Source: Rhizobiaceae bacterium UBA1291
GTDB taxonomy: Bacteria; Pseudomonadota; Alphaproteobacteria; Rhizobiales; Rhizobiaceae
DNA length: 7,477 nt
Reading direction: 5' to 3'
Assembly (NCBI GenBank): GCA_002307905.1
Contig: DBUL01000178.1
Location: 7,820 to 15,296 of the forward strand
The notes below the pieces were generated by a model, which ran no database searches, was not told the origin of the DNA, and worked only from the letters and a program-made list of their open reading frames with translations. Shown here piece after piece: positions 1 through 6,511 of this stretch. The position numbers and the translations under genes are program-made. Numbering within the stretch: position 1 is the first letter of the stretch; every line of letters starts with the position of its first letter.

Positions 1-723
1 TCGGCGGCCGTAGCTTCTGCTCCGGCCGCAGTGCAGCCTGCAATGGCGCAGGCACCCAAGACCATCGACCCGGTGGCAGAAACCATCCGTTCGGCCGAAG
101 CTGAAATGGAACGGGAACTGGAAATCGCCATCGGTCGTCAGGCTGCCGTGGCACCGCAGCCGGCCGCCGAGATGGAATTCCGCCCGCAGAGCCGGCTGTT
201 CGCCACGCCGGCGGCGGCTGAAGCACAGCCCGCCGTCCGCATGCCGGTCGAACCGGTTGCCGCTCCGGCACCTGTCATGAGCCGCCCGGCTCCTGAGATG
301 CAGGCTCCGCTTGCGCCGGCGCCGGTTCGTCACGAACCGGTTGCTCCGGCTGTCCGCCAGACGGTCGATCAGGTTCGTATGCCGAAGGTGGAAGATTTCC
401 CGCCGGTGCTGCGTGCCGAAATCGATCACCGCGCCCATATGGCGGCTCCCGCTGCCCAGGACGAGCGCGGTCCGATGGGTCTCCTGAAGCGGATCACCAA
501 CTCGCTTGGCCGCCATCAGGACGAAGAACCCGCCGCCGATATGACCGCCTCTGCACCGGCCACGGCCGCTCCGCAGCGTCGCGCTCTTTCGCCGGAAGCC
601 AGCCTCTATGCGCCGCGTCGCGGCCAGCTTGACGACCAGGGTCGCGCCACGCCCCCGTCGCGTTCGAGCAACGAGGACGACCAGCTGGAAATCCCGGCAT
701 TCCTTCGCCGCCAATCCAACTGA
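1..723 (+). CDS. ftsZ: Cell division protein FtsZ, C-terminal part (5' end outside window)
   Basis: FtsZ is the tubulin-like GTPase that polymerises into the Z-ring at mid-cell. The window opens in frame and shows only the last 240 codons, so the GTPase core lies upstream. Visible from N to C are a charged helix-prone stretch (EMERELEIAIG, about nt 106-141), a long Pro/Ala/Val-rich and probably disordered linker, a second helix-prone patch (GPMGLLKRITNSLGR, nt 469-513) and the C-terminal peptide DDQLEIPAFLRRQSN directly before the TGA stop. In this family that peptide binds FtsA and other Z-ring partners. A linker this long is typical of alphaproteobacterial, especially rhizobial, FtsZ1. A 12-nt direct repeat (249-260 and 333-344), encoding EPVA within the proline-rich stretch, suggests small internal duplications. 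The gene is followed by a strong terminator and then lpxC, the usual rhizobial order. The identification rests on the C-terminal peptide and the context. Confidence 0.95.
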   Translation, partial: SAAVASAPAAVQPAMAQAPKTIDPVAETIRSAEAEMERELEIAIGRQAAVAPQPAAEMEFRPQSRLFATPAAAEAQPAVRMPVEPVAAPAPVMSRPAPEMQAPLAPAPVRHEPVAPAVRQTVDQVRMPKVEDFPPVLRAEIDHRAHMAAPAAQDERGPMGLLKRITNSLGRHQDEEPAADMTASAPATAAPQRRALSPEASLYAPRRGQLDDQGRATPPSRSSNEDDQLEIPAFLRRQSN

Positions 724-744
724 TCGAACGCTTTCAGTGATCAA

Positions 745-781
745 GGGCTCGGGTCTTGCGACCCGGGCCCTTTGTGTTTTT
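745..781 (+). terminator. Rho-independent terminator after ftsZ
   Basis: Positions 745-755 pair with 760-770 over 11 bp, with a single G-U pair at 749/766. The loop is TTGC (756-759), and a T-rich tail (TTTGTGTTTTT) follows directly. It begins 21 nt after the ftsZ stop and should separate ftsZ transcription from lpxC. Confidence 0.93.
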
Positions 782-827
782 CCCCCGCGAAACGGAACTA
801 TTTCTCTTCTTTGTCAGTCCCTTAGTT

Positions 828-863
828 TCGTTACAAAGCGAAAGAAACAGTGATTTGTAACGA
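828..863. repeat. Perfect 10-bp inverted repeat upstream of lpxC, operator candidate
   Basis: TCGTTACAAA at 828-837 and its exact reverse complement TTTGTAACGA at 854-863 are separated by 16 nt. Arms spaced about 2.5 helical turns apart, lying between the ftsZ terminator and the lpxC start, could be the binding site of a dimeric or cooperative regulator. If transcription starts further upstream, they could instead form an RNA hairpin. The repeat is seen directly; its function is inferred and I cannot name a regulator. Confidence 0.5.
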
Positions 864-883
864 CAGGACCCTGTCCGTATGTA
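855..883 (+). promoter_or_regulatory. Weak candidate lpxC promoter
   Basis: TTGTAA (855-860) and TATGTA (878-883) are spaced 17 nt apart and resemble -35 and -10 elements only partly (4/6 and 3/6 to the enterobacterial consensus). The right arm of the 828-863 inverted repeat would overlap the -35 element, which would suit repression. A promoter somewhere in 782-1000 is expected because ftsZ ends in a strong terminator, but this exact assignment is tentative. Confidence 0.25.
862..875. repeat. Short palindrome in the lpxC leader
   Basis: GACAGG (862-867) and CCTGTC (870-875) are perfect inverted arms around a 2-nt centre. The first arm shares two bases with the right arm of the 10-bp inverted repeat. 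The gap is too small for a good RNA hairpin loop at full arm length, so a DNA-binding site is the more natural reading. It may also be chance. Confidence 0.35.
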
Positions 884-888
884 TGGCA

Positions 889-933
889 TCGGAAATGGGT
901 ATGGACGGCAACCGCTGGTGATTCCCATTCCGG
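889..933 (+). promoter_or_regulatory. Predicted hairpin in the lpxC 5' leader
   Basis: Positions 889-899 pair with 924-933 over 10 bp, with one bulged A at 895 and one terminal G-U pair, around a 24-nt loop. The 8-mer CGGAAATG occurs at 890-897 and again at 931-938. If the transcript begins upstream, this places a stem about 55-70 nt before the lpxC ribosome binding site. A regulatory role is inferred from position only. Confidence 0.35.
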
Positions 934-1002
934 AAATGACAAGAGCAGCCGCAACGTTTTGTCTCAAGGCAGGGGCGGGCTGCACCGCTAAAGGCAATTT
1001 TT

Positions 1003-1959
1003 ATGGCAATCGCATTGCTGGGTTTCCAGACAACCATCGCAACTCCCCTCAGCTTGACAGGTATTGGTGTCCATTCGGGGCGCCAGGTCACGCTTAACAT
1101 GCTTCCCGCCGAGGCGGGTGCAGGGATCGTGTTCGTGCGCCAGCATGACGATGGCAGCGCAACCGAGCTGAAGGCGGTTTCCTCGCAGGTCGGCAATACC
1201 GATCTCTGCACTGTTCTCGGGTTCTCGCCGGCCCATTCGATCGCGACCATCGAACATGTGATGGCGGCGATTTATGCGCTTGGCATCGACAACCTGGTGA
1301 TTGAGGTCGATGGCGCCGAAATGCCGATCATGGACGGCAGTTCGGAAGCTTTTATTGATGCGATCGAAGAGGTCGGCATCGTCAATCTCGGCGTCAAGCG
1401 CCGCTATATCCGTGTGACCAAGCCGGTCCGGATCGAGTCGGGTGCTTCCTGGTCGGAGTTCCGTCCCTATGACGGTACGCGCTTCGAGGTGGAGATCGAT
1501 TTCGACACGCCGCTGATCGGCCGCCAGAAGTGGGAAGGTGATCTGACCGCCTCCACCTTCAAGCGCGAGCTCTCGCGTGCCCGCACATTCGGTTTCATGC
1601 GCGACGTTGAACGTTTGTGGGCGGCCGGCTTCGCGCTTGGCTCCTCGCTGGAGAATTCGGTCGTCATCTCGGACGACAACACGGTGATCAATGTCGAGGG
1701 CCTGCGTTACGAGAAGGACGAATTCGTCCGCCACAAGACGCTCGACGCTGTCGGCGACCTGGCGCTTGCCGGTGCACAGTTCATCGGTTGCTACCGCTCC
1801 TACCGTGGCGGTCACAAGATGAACGCCAATGCGCTCAAGGCTCTGTTGAGCGATCCGACCGCCTACGAGGTCGTTGAAGCCCCGGCGCGCAGCCTGCAGG
1901 CGCGGGCGCGTGAATTCGTTGCCGTCAATGTGCCGGAATTCGCGCCATGGTCGGCGTGA
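1003..1959 (+). CDS. lpxC: UDP-3-O-acyl-N-acetylglucosamine deacetylase LpxC
   Basis: LpxC is the zinc amidase that removes the acetyl group from UDP-3-O-acyl-GlcNAc, the committed step of lipid A synthesis; it is cytosolic. The 318-residue protein covers the usual family length. Visible family landmarks are GIGVHSG (20-26), IEHVMAA with the Glu84/His85 pair (catalytic Glu and first zinc ligand), ARTFGF (193-198), FVRHKTLDAVGDL with zinc ligands His244 and Asp248 and neighbouring Lys245, and the GGHKMNANAL motif with His271. Residue 214, in LGSSLENS, is serine where E. coli has glycine (G210). The ATG at 1003 is preceded by TAAAGG (989-994) at 8 nt spacing, and the N-terminus MAIALLGFQTTIA matches rhizobial homologues as I remember them. 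The gene is flanked by terminators on both sides, which suggests a monocistronic unit. Complete and without visible defects. Confidence 0.98.
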   Translation: MAIALLGFQTTIATPLSLTGIGVHSGRQVTLNMLPAEAGAGIVFVRQHDDGSATELKAVSSQVGNTDLCTVLGFSPAHSIATIEHVMAAIYALGIDNLVIEVDGAEMPIMDGSSEAFIDAIEEVGIVNLGVKRRYIRVTKPVRIESGASWSEFRPYDGTRFEVEIDFDTPLIGRQKWEGDLTASTFKRELSRARTFGFMRDVERLWAAGFALGSSLENSVVISDDNTVINVEGLRYEKDEFVRHKTLDAVGDLALAGAQFIGCYRSYRGGHKMNANALKALLSDPTAYEVVEAPARSLQARAREFVAVNVPEFAPWSA

Positions 1960-1981
1960 GCGTTCAATAACCTCCAAGCTG

Positions 1982-2015
1982 GGGCCGGGGCGTCATGTCC
2001 TCGGCCCTTTTTTTT
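1982..2015 (+). terminator. Rho-independent terminator after lpxC
   Basis: Positions 1982-1990 pair with 1999-2007 over 9 bp, with one G-U pair at 1988/2001. The loop has 8 nt (1991-1998), and eight consecutive T follow (2008-2015). It begins 22 nt after the lpxC stop and implies that bamD has its own promoter. Confidence 0.95.
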
Positions 2016-2121
2016 GTGCAGTTACTTTTTTCAGCTTGTCCAGGTGCCGCCCAGCCTCGGCGACCATTTCCGGGTTTCACCGCCCGCCGCCACAAAAATG
2101 CGTTAAATCGCCATCATTGCG

Positions 2122-2150
2122 TTGCTCTCATACTGCTTTTATGGCTAGAA
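2122..2150 (+). promoter_or_regulatory. Weak candidate bamD promoter
   Basis: TTGCTC (2122-2127) and CTAGAA (2145-2150) are 17 nt apart, a spacing suited to the housekeeping sigma factor. The second element resembles the C-T-A-t-A-t type of -10 seen in alphaproteobacteria. The strong terminator after lpxC requires a promoter between 2016 and 2200; this is the best match I found by eye, but both hexamers are imperfect. Confidence 0.27.
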
Positions 2151-2179
2151 ACGCGTGTTAAAAGCGACTGTTTTCTAGC
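2144..2179. repeat. 8-bp inverted repeat upstream of bamD
   Basis: GCTAGAAA (2144-2151) and TTTCTAGC (2172-2179) are exact inverted arms with a 20-nt spacer, ending 24 nt before the bamD ATG. The arms partly resemble those upstream of lpxC: TTTGTAACGA against TTTCTAGCGG gives 7 of 10 identical. It may be an operator overlapping the promoter or a leader hairpin near the ribosome binding site; function is not established. Confidence 0.4.
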
Positions 2180-2203
2180 GGCGCTGCAATCGGGAACTGT
2201 CGA

Positions 2204-3073
2204 ATGAGTCATGTAGGGTCGGTCGTTGTGAATAAAGCCGCGCGTATTGCCAGTATATGTGTGATGATGACGGTGTCCGGCGCGCTGCTTACGGCGTGTC
2301 AATCCGATCCTGATATCGATATCACCAAGCTTGGCATCGAAACCGATCCGCCGGAAACGCTCTACAACCAGGGCCTGGCCAATATCAAGGCCGGCAATAT
2401 TGTCGAGGCTTCGCGCAAGTTCGATGCGATCGATGCACAGCATCCCTTCTCCGAATGGTCGCAGAAGGCGCTGGTGATGAGCACGTTCACCAAGTACCGC
2501 CTGGCGCGCTATACCGACGCCGTGACCGCTGGCAACCGCTACCTCAATCTCTATCCGCGTTCGGACGATGCCGCCTATGTGCAGTATCTCGTCGGTCTTT
2601 CCTATTGGAAGCAGATCGTCAACGTGACGCAGGACCAGAAGACCTCGATGCAGACGATCGACGCCATGCAGAAGGTGGTCGACAACTATCCGGACTCGGA
2701 ATACGTCGATGACGCCCAGGCCAAGATCCGCTTTGCCCGCGATCAGCTTGCCGGCAAGGAAATGCAGGTCGGGCGCTATTATCTGGAGCGCAAGGAGTAT
2801 CTTGCGGCGATTTCGCGCTTCCGCGTCGTGGTCGAGAAATATCCGAACACCAACCAGATCGAAGAAGCGCTTGCGCGTCTCGTCGAGGCCTATTACGCCA
2901 TGGGCGTGGTACAGGAAGCCCAGACGGCCGCGGCGGTGCTCGGTCACAATTATCCCGACAGTCAGTGGTATGCCGATTCCTACAAGCTCCTGAAGTCCGG
3001 CGGCCTCGAGCCGCGCGAGAATTCGGGTTCGTGGATCGCAAGGGCCGGCAAGAAGATCCTTGTCGGGAGCTGA
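2204..3073 (+). CDS. bamD: Outer membrane assembly lipoprotein BamD (ComL family)
   Basis: BamD is the essential TPR lipoprotein of the BAM complex, which folds beta-barrel proteins into the outer membrane; it sits on the periplasmic face of that membrane. The 289-residue product starts with a lipoprotein signal peptide: basic residues K11 and R14, a hydrophobic core at about 15-30, and the lipobox LTAC with lipidated Cys32. TPR-like helices follow, for example [20 protein letters not shown] (about 54-73), [11 protein letters not shown] typical of BamD (80-90), [11 protein letters not shown] (161-171) and [15 protein letters not shown] (192-206). ATG 2204 has GGGA (2192-2195) 8 nt upstream. 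An in-frame GTG at 2228 has AGGG (2215-2218) at 9 nt and would give a shorter, equally plausible signal peptide, so the start is uncertain by 8 codons. recN follows after 31 nt and may be co-transcribed. Confidence 0.95.
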   Translation: MSHVGSVVVNKAARIASICVMMTVSGALLTACQSDPDIDITKLGIETDPPETLYNQGLANIKAGNIVEASRKFDAIDAQHPFSEWSQKALVMSTFTKYRLARYTDAVTAGNRYLNLYPRSDDAAYVQYLVGLSYWKQIVNVTQDQKTSMQTIDAMQKVVDNYPDSEYVDDAQAKIRFARDQLAGKEMQVGRYYLERKEYLAAISRFRVVVEKYPNTNQIEEALARLVEAYYAMGVVQEAQTAAAVLGHNYPDSQWYADSYKLLKSGGLEPRENSGSWIARAGKKILVGS

Positions 3074-3104
3074 CCCTCTTTCCTAGACGCGAGATGAGTG
3101 TTCC

Positions 3105-4778
3105 ATGCTGGTCCAGCTGTCGATCCGCGATATCGTTCTGATCGAGCGGCTGGATCTTGCCTTCGAGGCCGGACTGTCCGTTCTGACCGGCGAGACCGGC
3201 GCCGGCAAGTCGATTCTGCTCGACAGCCTGTCGCTGGCGCTCGGCGGGCGCGGCGACGGTTCGCTCGTTCGCCATGGCGAAGACAAGGGGCAGGTGACTG
3301 CGGTCTTCGACGTTGCGATGAGCCACCCGGCCCGCACGCTTCTGCGCGGCAATGGCGTCGATGACGACGGAGATCTGATCTTTCGCCGTATCCAGTCCGC
3401 AGATGGCCGCACCCGCGCCTATATCAACGACCAGCCGGTCTCAGTCCAACTGATGCGCCAGGCGGGCCAGCAACTTGTCGAAATCCATGGCCAGCACGAC
3501 GACCGGGCGCTCGTAGACACCGATGCCCACCGCATGCTGCTCGATGCCTTTGCCGGTCTGTCCGACGAGGCGGTCAGCCTCGGCGAGAGCTATCGCCGCT
3601 GGCGGGACGCCGACCGGGTGCTGAAATCCCATCGCGCCCGTGTCGAGGCGGCTGCGCGTGAAGCCGACTATCTCCGGGCTTCCGTCGAGGAGCTGGAGAC
3701 GCTTTCTCCTCGCGACGGTGAGGAGGAGGATCTGGCCGAACGCCGCACCGCCATGCAGAAGTCCGAGCGTATCGCCGGCGACATTGCCGAGGCGTCGGAG
3801 TTTCTCAACGGCCATGCCTCGCCCGTACCGTTGATCGCCTCGCTGGTCCGCCGCCTTGAGCGCAAGAGCCACGAGGCGCCGGGCCTGCTCGAGGACACGG
3901 TGCAACTGCTCGACAGCGCGCTCGACAACCTTGCCAACGCGCAGATGGAAGTCGAGGCGGCGCTCAGGCGCACCGAATTCGATCCGAATGAACTGGAGCG
4001 GGTGGAAGAGCGGCTGTTTGCCCTGCGCGCCGCGGGCCGCAAATATTCCGTACCAGTGACCGGACTGCCCGCCCTTGCCGAAAAGATGATCGCCGATCTG
4101 GCGGAACTCGACGCCGGCGAGGAGAAGCTCGGCGCACTGGAGGCTGCCGTCGTCGAGGCAAAAAACCATTACGACCATCTCGCCCAGGCTCTGTCCGTCA
4201 AGCGACACAATGCCGCCTCCGCGCTTTCCGAGGCGGTGATGGCCGAGCTTCCGGCGCTGAAGCTGGAACGGGCACGCTTCATGGCCCAGGTGACGAGCGC
4301 TGCGGATGCCGCAACGGCCGATGGTATCGATACGGTCGAGTTCCACGTCCAGACCAATCCGGGCACGCGCCCGGGTCCGATCATGAAGGTTGCCTCCGGC
4401 GGCGAACTGTCGCGCTTCCTTTTGGCGCTCAAGGTGGCGCTCGCCGATCGCGGTTCGGCGCCGACGCTGGTCTTCGATGAGATCGACACAGGCGTCGGCG
4501 GAGCCGTCGCCGACGCCATCGGCCAGCGCCTCAAGCGGCTCTCCGCCAAAGTGCAGGTGCTCTCCGTCACCCATGCCCCGCAGGTCGCAGCCCGTGCCGC
4601 CACACATCTGTTGATCTCCAAGGGGCCGACGGGCGAGGGCGGCGAGAAGATCGCCACCCGCGTCGCGACCATGGAACCGGAACATCGGCGCGAGGAGATT
4701 GCCCGGATGCTCGCCGGTGCCTCGGTCACCGACGAGGCGCGGGCTGCCGCCGCGCGCCTGCTTGCCGGAGAAAACTGA
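3105..4778 (+). CDS. recN: DNA repair protein RecN (SMC-like ATPase)
   Basis: RecN is a cytosolic SMC-like ATPase that acts early in recombinational repair of double-strand breaks. The 557 residues match the normal family length. The Walker A motif GETGAGKS is at 29-36, and a Q-loop-like region with VEIHGQHDD follows within the N-terminal ATPase half. A long Glu/Arg/Ala-rich region (about 155-385) is consistent with the antiparallel coiled coil. The C-terminal half has the ABC signature SGGELSR (431-437), Walker B LVFDEIDTGVGG (455-466, catalytic Glu459) and the H-loop VTHAPQVAA (His490). The ATG at 3105 gives the standard N-terminus MLVQLSIRDIVLIE; another ATG at 3094 is out of frame. The ribosome site is weak (GAGATGAG, 3091-3098). 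I see no clear alphaproteobacterial LexA box upstream. The gene is intact. Confidence 0.98.
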   Translation: MLVQLSIRDIVLIERLDLAFEAGLSVLTGETGAGKSILLDSLSLALGGRGDGSLVRHGEDKGQVTAVFDVAMSHPARTLLRGNGVDDDGDLIFRRIQSADGRTRAYINDQPVSVQLMRQAGQQLVEIHGQHDDRALVDTDAHRMLLDAFAGLSDEAVSLGESYRRWRDADRVLKSHRARVEAAAREADYLRASVEELETLSPRDGEEEDLAERRTAMQKSERIAGDIAEASEFLNGHASPVPLIASLVRRLERKSHEAPGLLEDTVQLLDSALDNLANAQMEVEAALRRTEFDPNELERVEERLFALRAAGRKYSVPVTGLPALAEKMIADLAELDAGEEKLGALEAAVVEAKNHYDHLAQALSVKRHNAASALSEAVMAELPALKLERARFMAQVTSAADAATADGIDTVEFHVQTNPGTRPGPIMKVASGGELSRFLLALKVALADRGSAPTLVFDEIDTGVGGAVADAIGQRLKRLSAKVQVLSVTHAPQVAARAATHLLISKGPTGEGGEKIATRVATMEPEHRREEIARMLAGASVTDEARAAAARLLAGEN

Positions 4779-4842
4779 GGGCTCGCGGACCTTTGGGTCG
4801 GTGATTGCATTCAATGACCAAACCTGTTTCCCTCGGTGCACG

Positions 4843-6291
4843 ATGTTCGAAGCCCTGTCTCCCTATTGGCCGTATATTCTCGCTTTCCTGTCGGTGACGA
4901 TGGGGGCGGCGGCGGCCATCCATGCGGCGATGACCAAGCGCGAGGTGCGATCGGCGATCGGATGGGTCGGCGTGATCGTTCTGTCGCCCTTGCTCGGCGC
5001 GCTGATCTATGCGGTCGCCGGGATCAATCGCATCCGCCGCAAGTCGCTGATTTCGCGCCGCGCGCTGCATCTCGATGAACTGTGGCGGACGCTTTCGCAC
5101 TATGGCGTGTCGCGCGATGAGGTGGTAGCGCGTTTCGGCAGCCGTATGGCCGGACTGAAGACGCTCGGCGATCGGGTCGCCAAGCACGCGCTCTCCTCCG
5201 GCAACCGCATCGACCTGCTCGCCTCCGGTGCTGAGACCTATGCCGCCTTTTGCGCGGCAATCGACGGCGCGGAGCGCAGCATCGTCCTCGAGACCTATAT
5301 TTTCGATCGCGATGCTGCGGGTTTGCGCGTTGCCGACTGCCTGATTGCCGCCCACCGGCGCGGCGTGGCGGTTCGCGTCCTCATCGATGCGGTCGGGGCC
5401 CGCTACAGCGTGCCGAGCATCATCGGCTATCTTACCGACGCCGGGGTCGAGGTCGCCGCCTTCAACGGCAAGGTCATCATGGGGCTCAGGCTTCCCTATG
5501 CGAACCTGCGTACGCATCGAAAGATCCTGGTGGTCGATGGTGCCATGGCTTTTCTCGGCGGGATGAATATCCGCGCGGCCTTCGAGGGCGACGAGGCGGC
5601 GCGCGACACGCATTTCCGTCTGACCGGCCCGGCGGTCGCTGACATATTCGCTGTGGCAGCCGAGGACTGGCATTTTGAAACGGGCGAGATCCTCAACGGC
5701 GAGATCTGGAATGTCGCGCCCTTTGCGGCCAAGCCCGGCACGCCAAGCTTCGTGCGCACGGTGGTCTCCGGTCCGGACACCAATCTCGAAACCAATCACA
5801 AGATGCTGATGGGTGCCTTCTCCGCGGCGGAGAAATCGATCCGCATCATGTCTCCCTACTTCCTGCCCGACAATATCCTGCTCGGAGCGCTGGCCACGGC
5901 GGCGCGGCGCGGGGTTACCGTCGACATTATCATCCCGGCACAGAACAATCTCGCCATCGTCAGCCATGCCATGGCCGCGCAGTTCGACCAGATCCTCAAG
6001 GACGGCAGCCGGATCTTCCGCGCCCAGGGGCCTTTCGATCACTCGAAACTGCTGACCGTCGACGGCCAATGGGCCTTTGTCGGCTCGTCCAATCTCGATT
6101 CGCGCTCGCTCAGGCTCAATTTCGAAATCGACATCGAGGTCTTCGATCCGGCTTTCGCCGCGACGATCGAGGCGCGCCTGGATGCCGCCCTCGAAGATGC
6201 CGACCCTGTCTCGCTGGAGGAACTGCGCCAGCGTCCGTTCGTTTTCCGTCTGTTCGACCGTGTCCTTTGGCTCGGCTCGCCCTATCTATGA
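4843..6291 (+). CDS. cls: Cardiolipin synthase, phospholipase D superfamily
   Basis: This family makes cardiolipin by joining phosphatidylglycerol with a second phospholipid at the inner membrane. The 482-residue protein has the ClsA layout. Two N-terminal membrane segments lie at about 8-28 and 37-57, followed by the basic stretch NRIRRK. Two HKD active-site motifs follow: HRKILVVDGAMAFLGGMN with His225, Lys227 and Asp232, and HSKLLTVDGQWAFVGSSN with His400, Lys402 and Asp407. The reading frame is open back into recN, but ATG 4843 is chosen because the first membrane segment begins just after it and the total length then matches ClsA proteins. An in-frame GTG at 4801 would add 14 residues; neither start has a strong ribosome site. 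The gene lies 64 nt after recN with no terminator seen between them. Phospholipid head-group specificity cannot be read from sequence, so another PLD-type transferase is possible. Confidence 0.9.
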   Translation: MFEALSPYWPYILAFLSVTMGAAAAIHAAMTKREVRSAIGWVGVIVLSPLLGALIYAVAGINRIRRKSLISRRALHLDELWRTLSHYGVSRDEVVARFGSRMAGLKTLGDRVAKHALSSGNRIDLLASGAETYAAFCAAIDGAERSIVLETYIFDRDAAGLRVADCLIAAHRRGVAVRVLIDAVGARYSVPSIIGYLTDAGVEVAAFNGKVIMGLRLPYANLRTHRKILVVDGAMAFLGGMNIRAAFEGDEAARDTHFRLTGPAVADIFAVAAEDWHFETGEILNGEIWNVAPFAAKPGTPSFVRTVVSGPDTNLETNHKMLMGAFSAAEKSIRIMSPYFLPDNILLGALATAARRGVTVDIIIPAQNNLAIVSHAMAAQFDQILKDGSRIFRAQGPFDHSKLLTVDGQWAFVGSSNLDSRSLRLNFEIDIEVFDPAFAATIEARLDAALEDADPVSLEELRQRPFVFRLFDRVLWLGSPYL

Positions 6292-6406
6292 CGGAGGCCT
6301 GTCTTTTTGAAATACTGCCGAGATCCAGAAACGGGCGTGGTTTTTTCCTCGTCACGCCTTATGCTCCGTTCACCGTCGGCAAGGGCGCAGTCTGCATGGA
6401 AATGAA

Positions 6407-6511
6407 ATGACGAAGACCAGCCATACCCTGACCTAGGCGGCGCTCGCCGCGATCAAGAACCGGTCCAAGCGCATCCACAACCGATTGACGAGGGAAGAGC
6501 GGGACGGCTCA
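6407..6511 (+). other. Coding-like in-frame 5' extension of the EEP gene, broken by a TAG at 6434-6436
   Basis: Read in the frame of the EEP gene, an ATG at 6407 (GGA at 6398-6400, 6 nt upstream) opens MTKTSHTLT, meets TAG at 6434-6436, and continues AALAAIKNRSKRIHNRL into the EEP protein. Third codon positions are G/C in 29 of 33 sense codons, against 16 of 33 at first and 18 of 33 at second positions. That is the codon signature of real genes in this window, and it holds on both sides of the stop. The simplest reading is an original start at 6407 and one nonsense change, or a sequencing error; for example, CAG or TGG is one base away. Less likely, it is a short leader peptide. Confidence 0.5.

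Noticed and set aside
920..924. GANTC (CcrM methylation) sites at 920-924 and at 7283-7287, upstream of lpxC and ligA
   Set aside because: GANTC is common in a window of this size and composition, and two intergenic copies show no enrichment.
879..1097. 72-codon + strand frame overlapping the lpxC start
   Set aside because: It runs out of frame through the lpxC coding region, has no ribosome site, and its upstream part is the structured leader.
988..1977. Long open frame on the - strand opposite lpxC
   Set aside because: It lies entirely opposite a gene with full catalytic motifs. High third-position G/C on the + strand removes stops from the antisense frame, and the translation resembles no family I know.
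3100..3114. Possible LexA box GTTC-N7-GTCC at the recN start
   Set aside because: It has one mismatch to the alphaproteobacterial GTTC-N7-GTTC pattern and overlaps the start codon rather than a promoter, so chance is the likelier explanation.
3441..4841. 466-codon open frame on the - strand opposite recN
   Set aside because: Same cause: a shadow of a high-G+C gene. RecN carries Walker A, signature and Walker B motifs in the + frame.
4726..6069. 447-codon open frame on the - strand opposite cls
   Set aside because: Shadow of cls, whose + strand frame has both HKD motifs; the antisense translation is His/Arg/Asp-rich with no recognisable motif.
6334..6358. Hairpin GGCGTG/CACGCC after cls as a terminator
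   Set aside because: The T-run lies in the 13-nt loop, not after the stem, so it lacks the layout of an intrinsic terminator.
6288..6410. 40-codon frame linked by ATGA overlaps to the cls stop and to the ATG at 6407
   Set aside because: The double ATGA junction is eye-catching, but third-position G/C is only about 57%. It uses ATA and AGA codons unlike its neighbours, lacks a ribosome site, and the peptide matches nothing I recognise.
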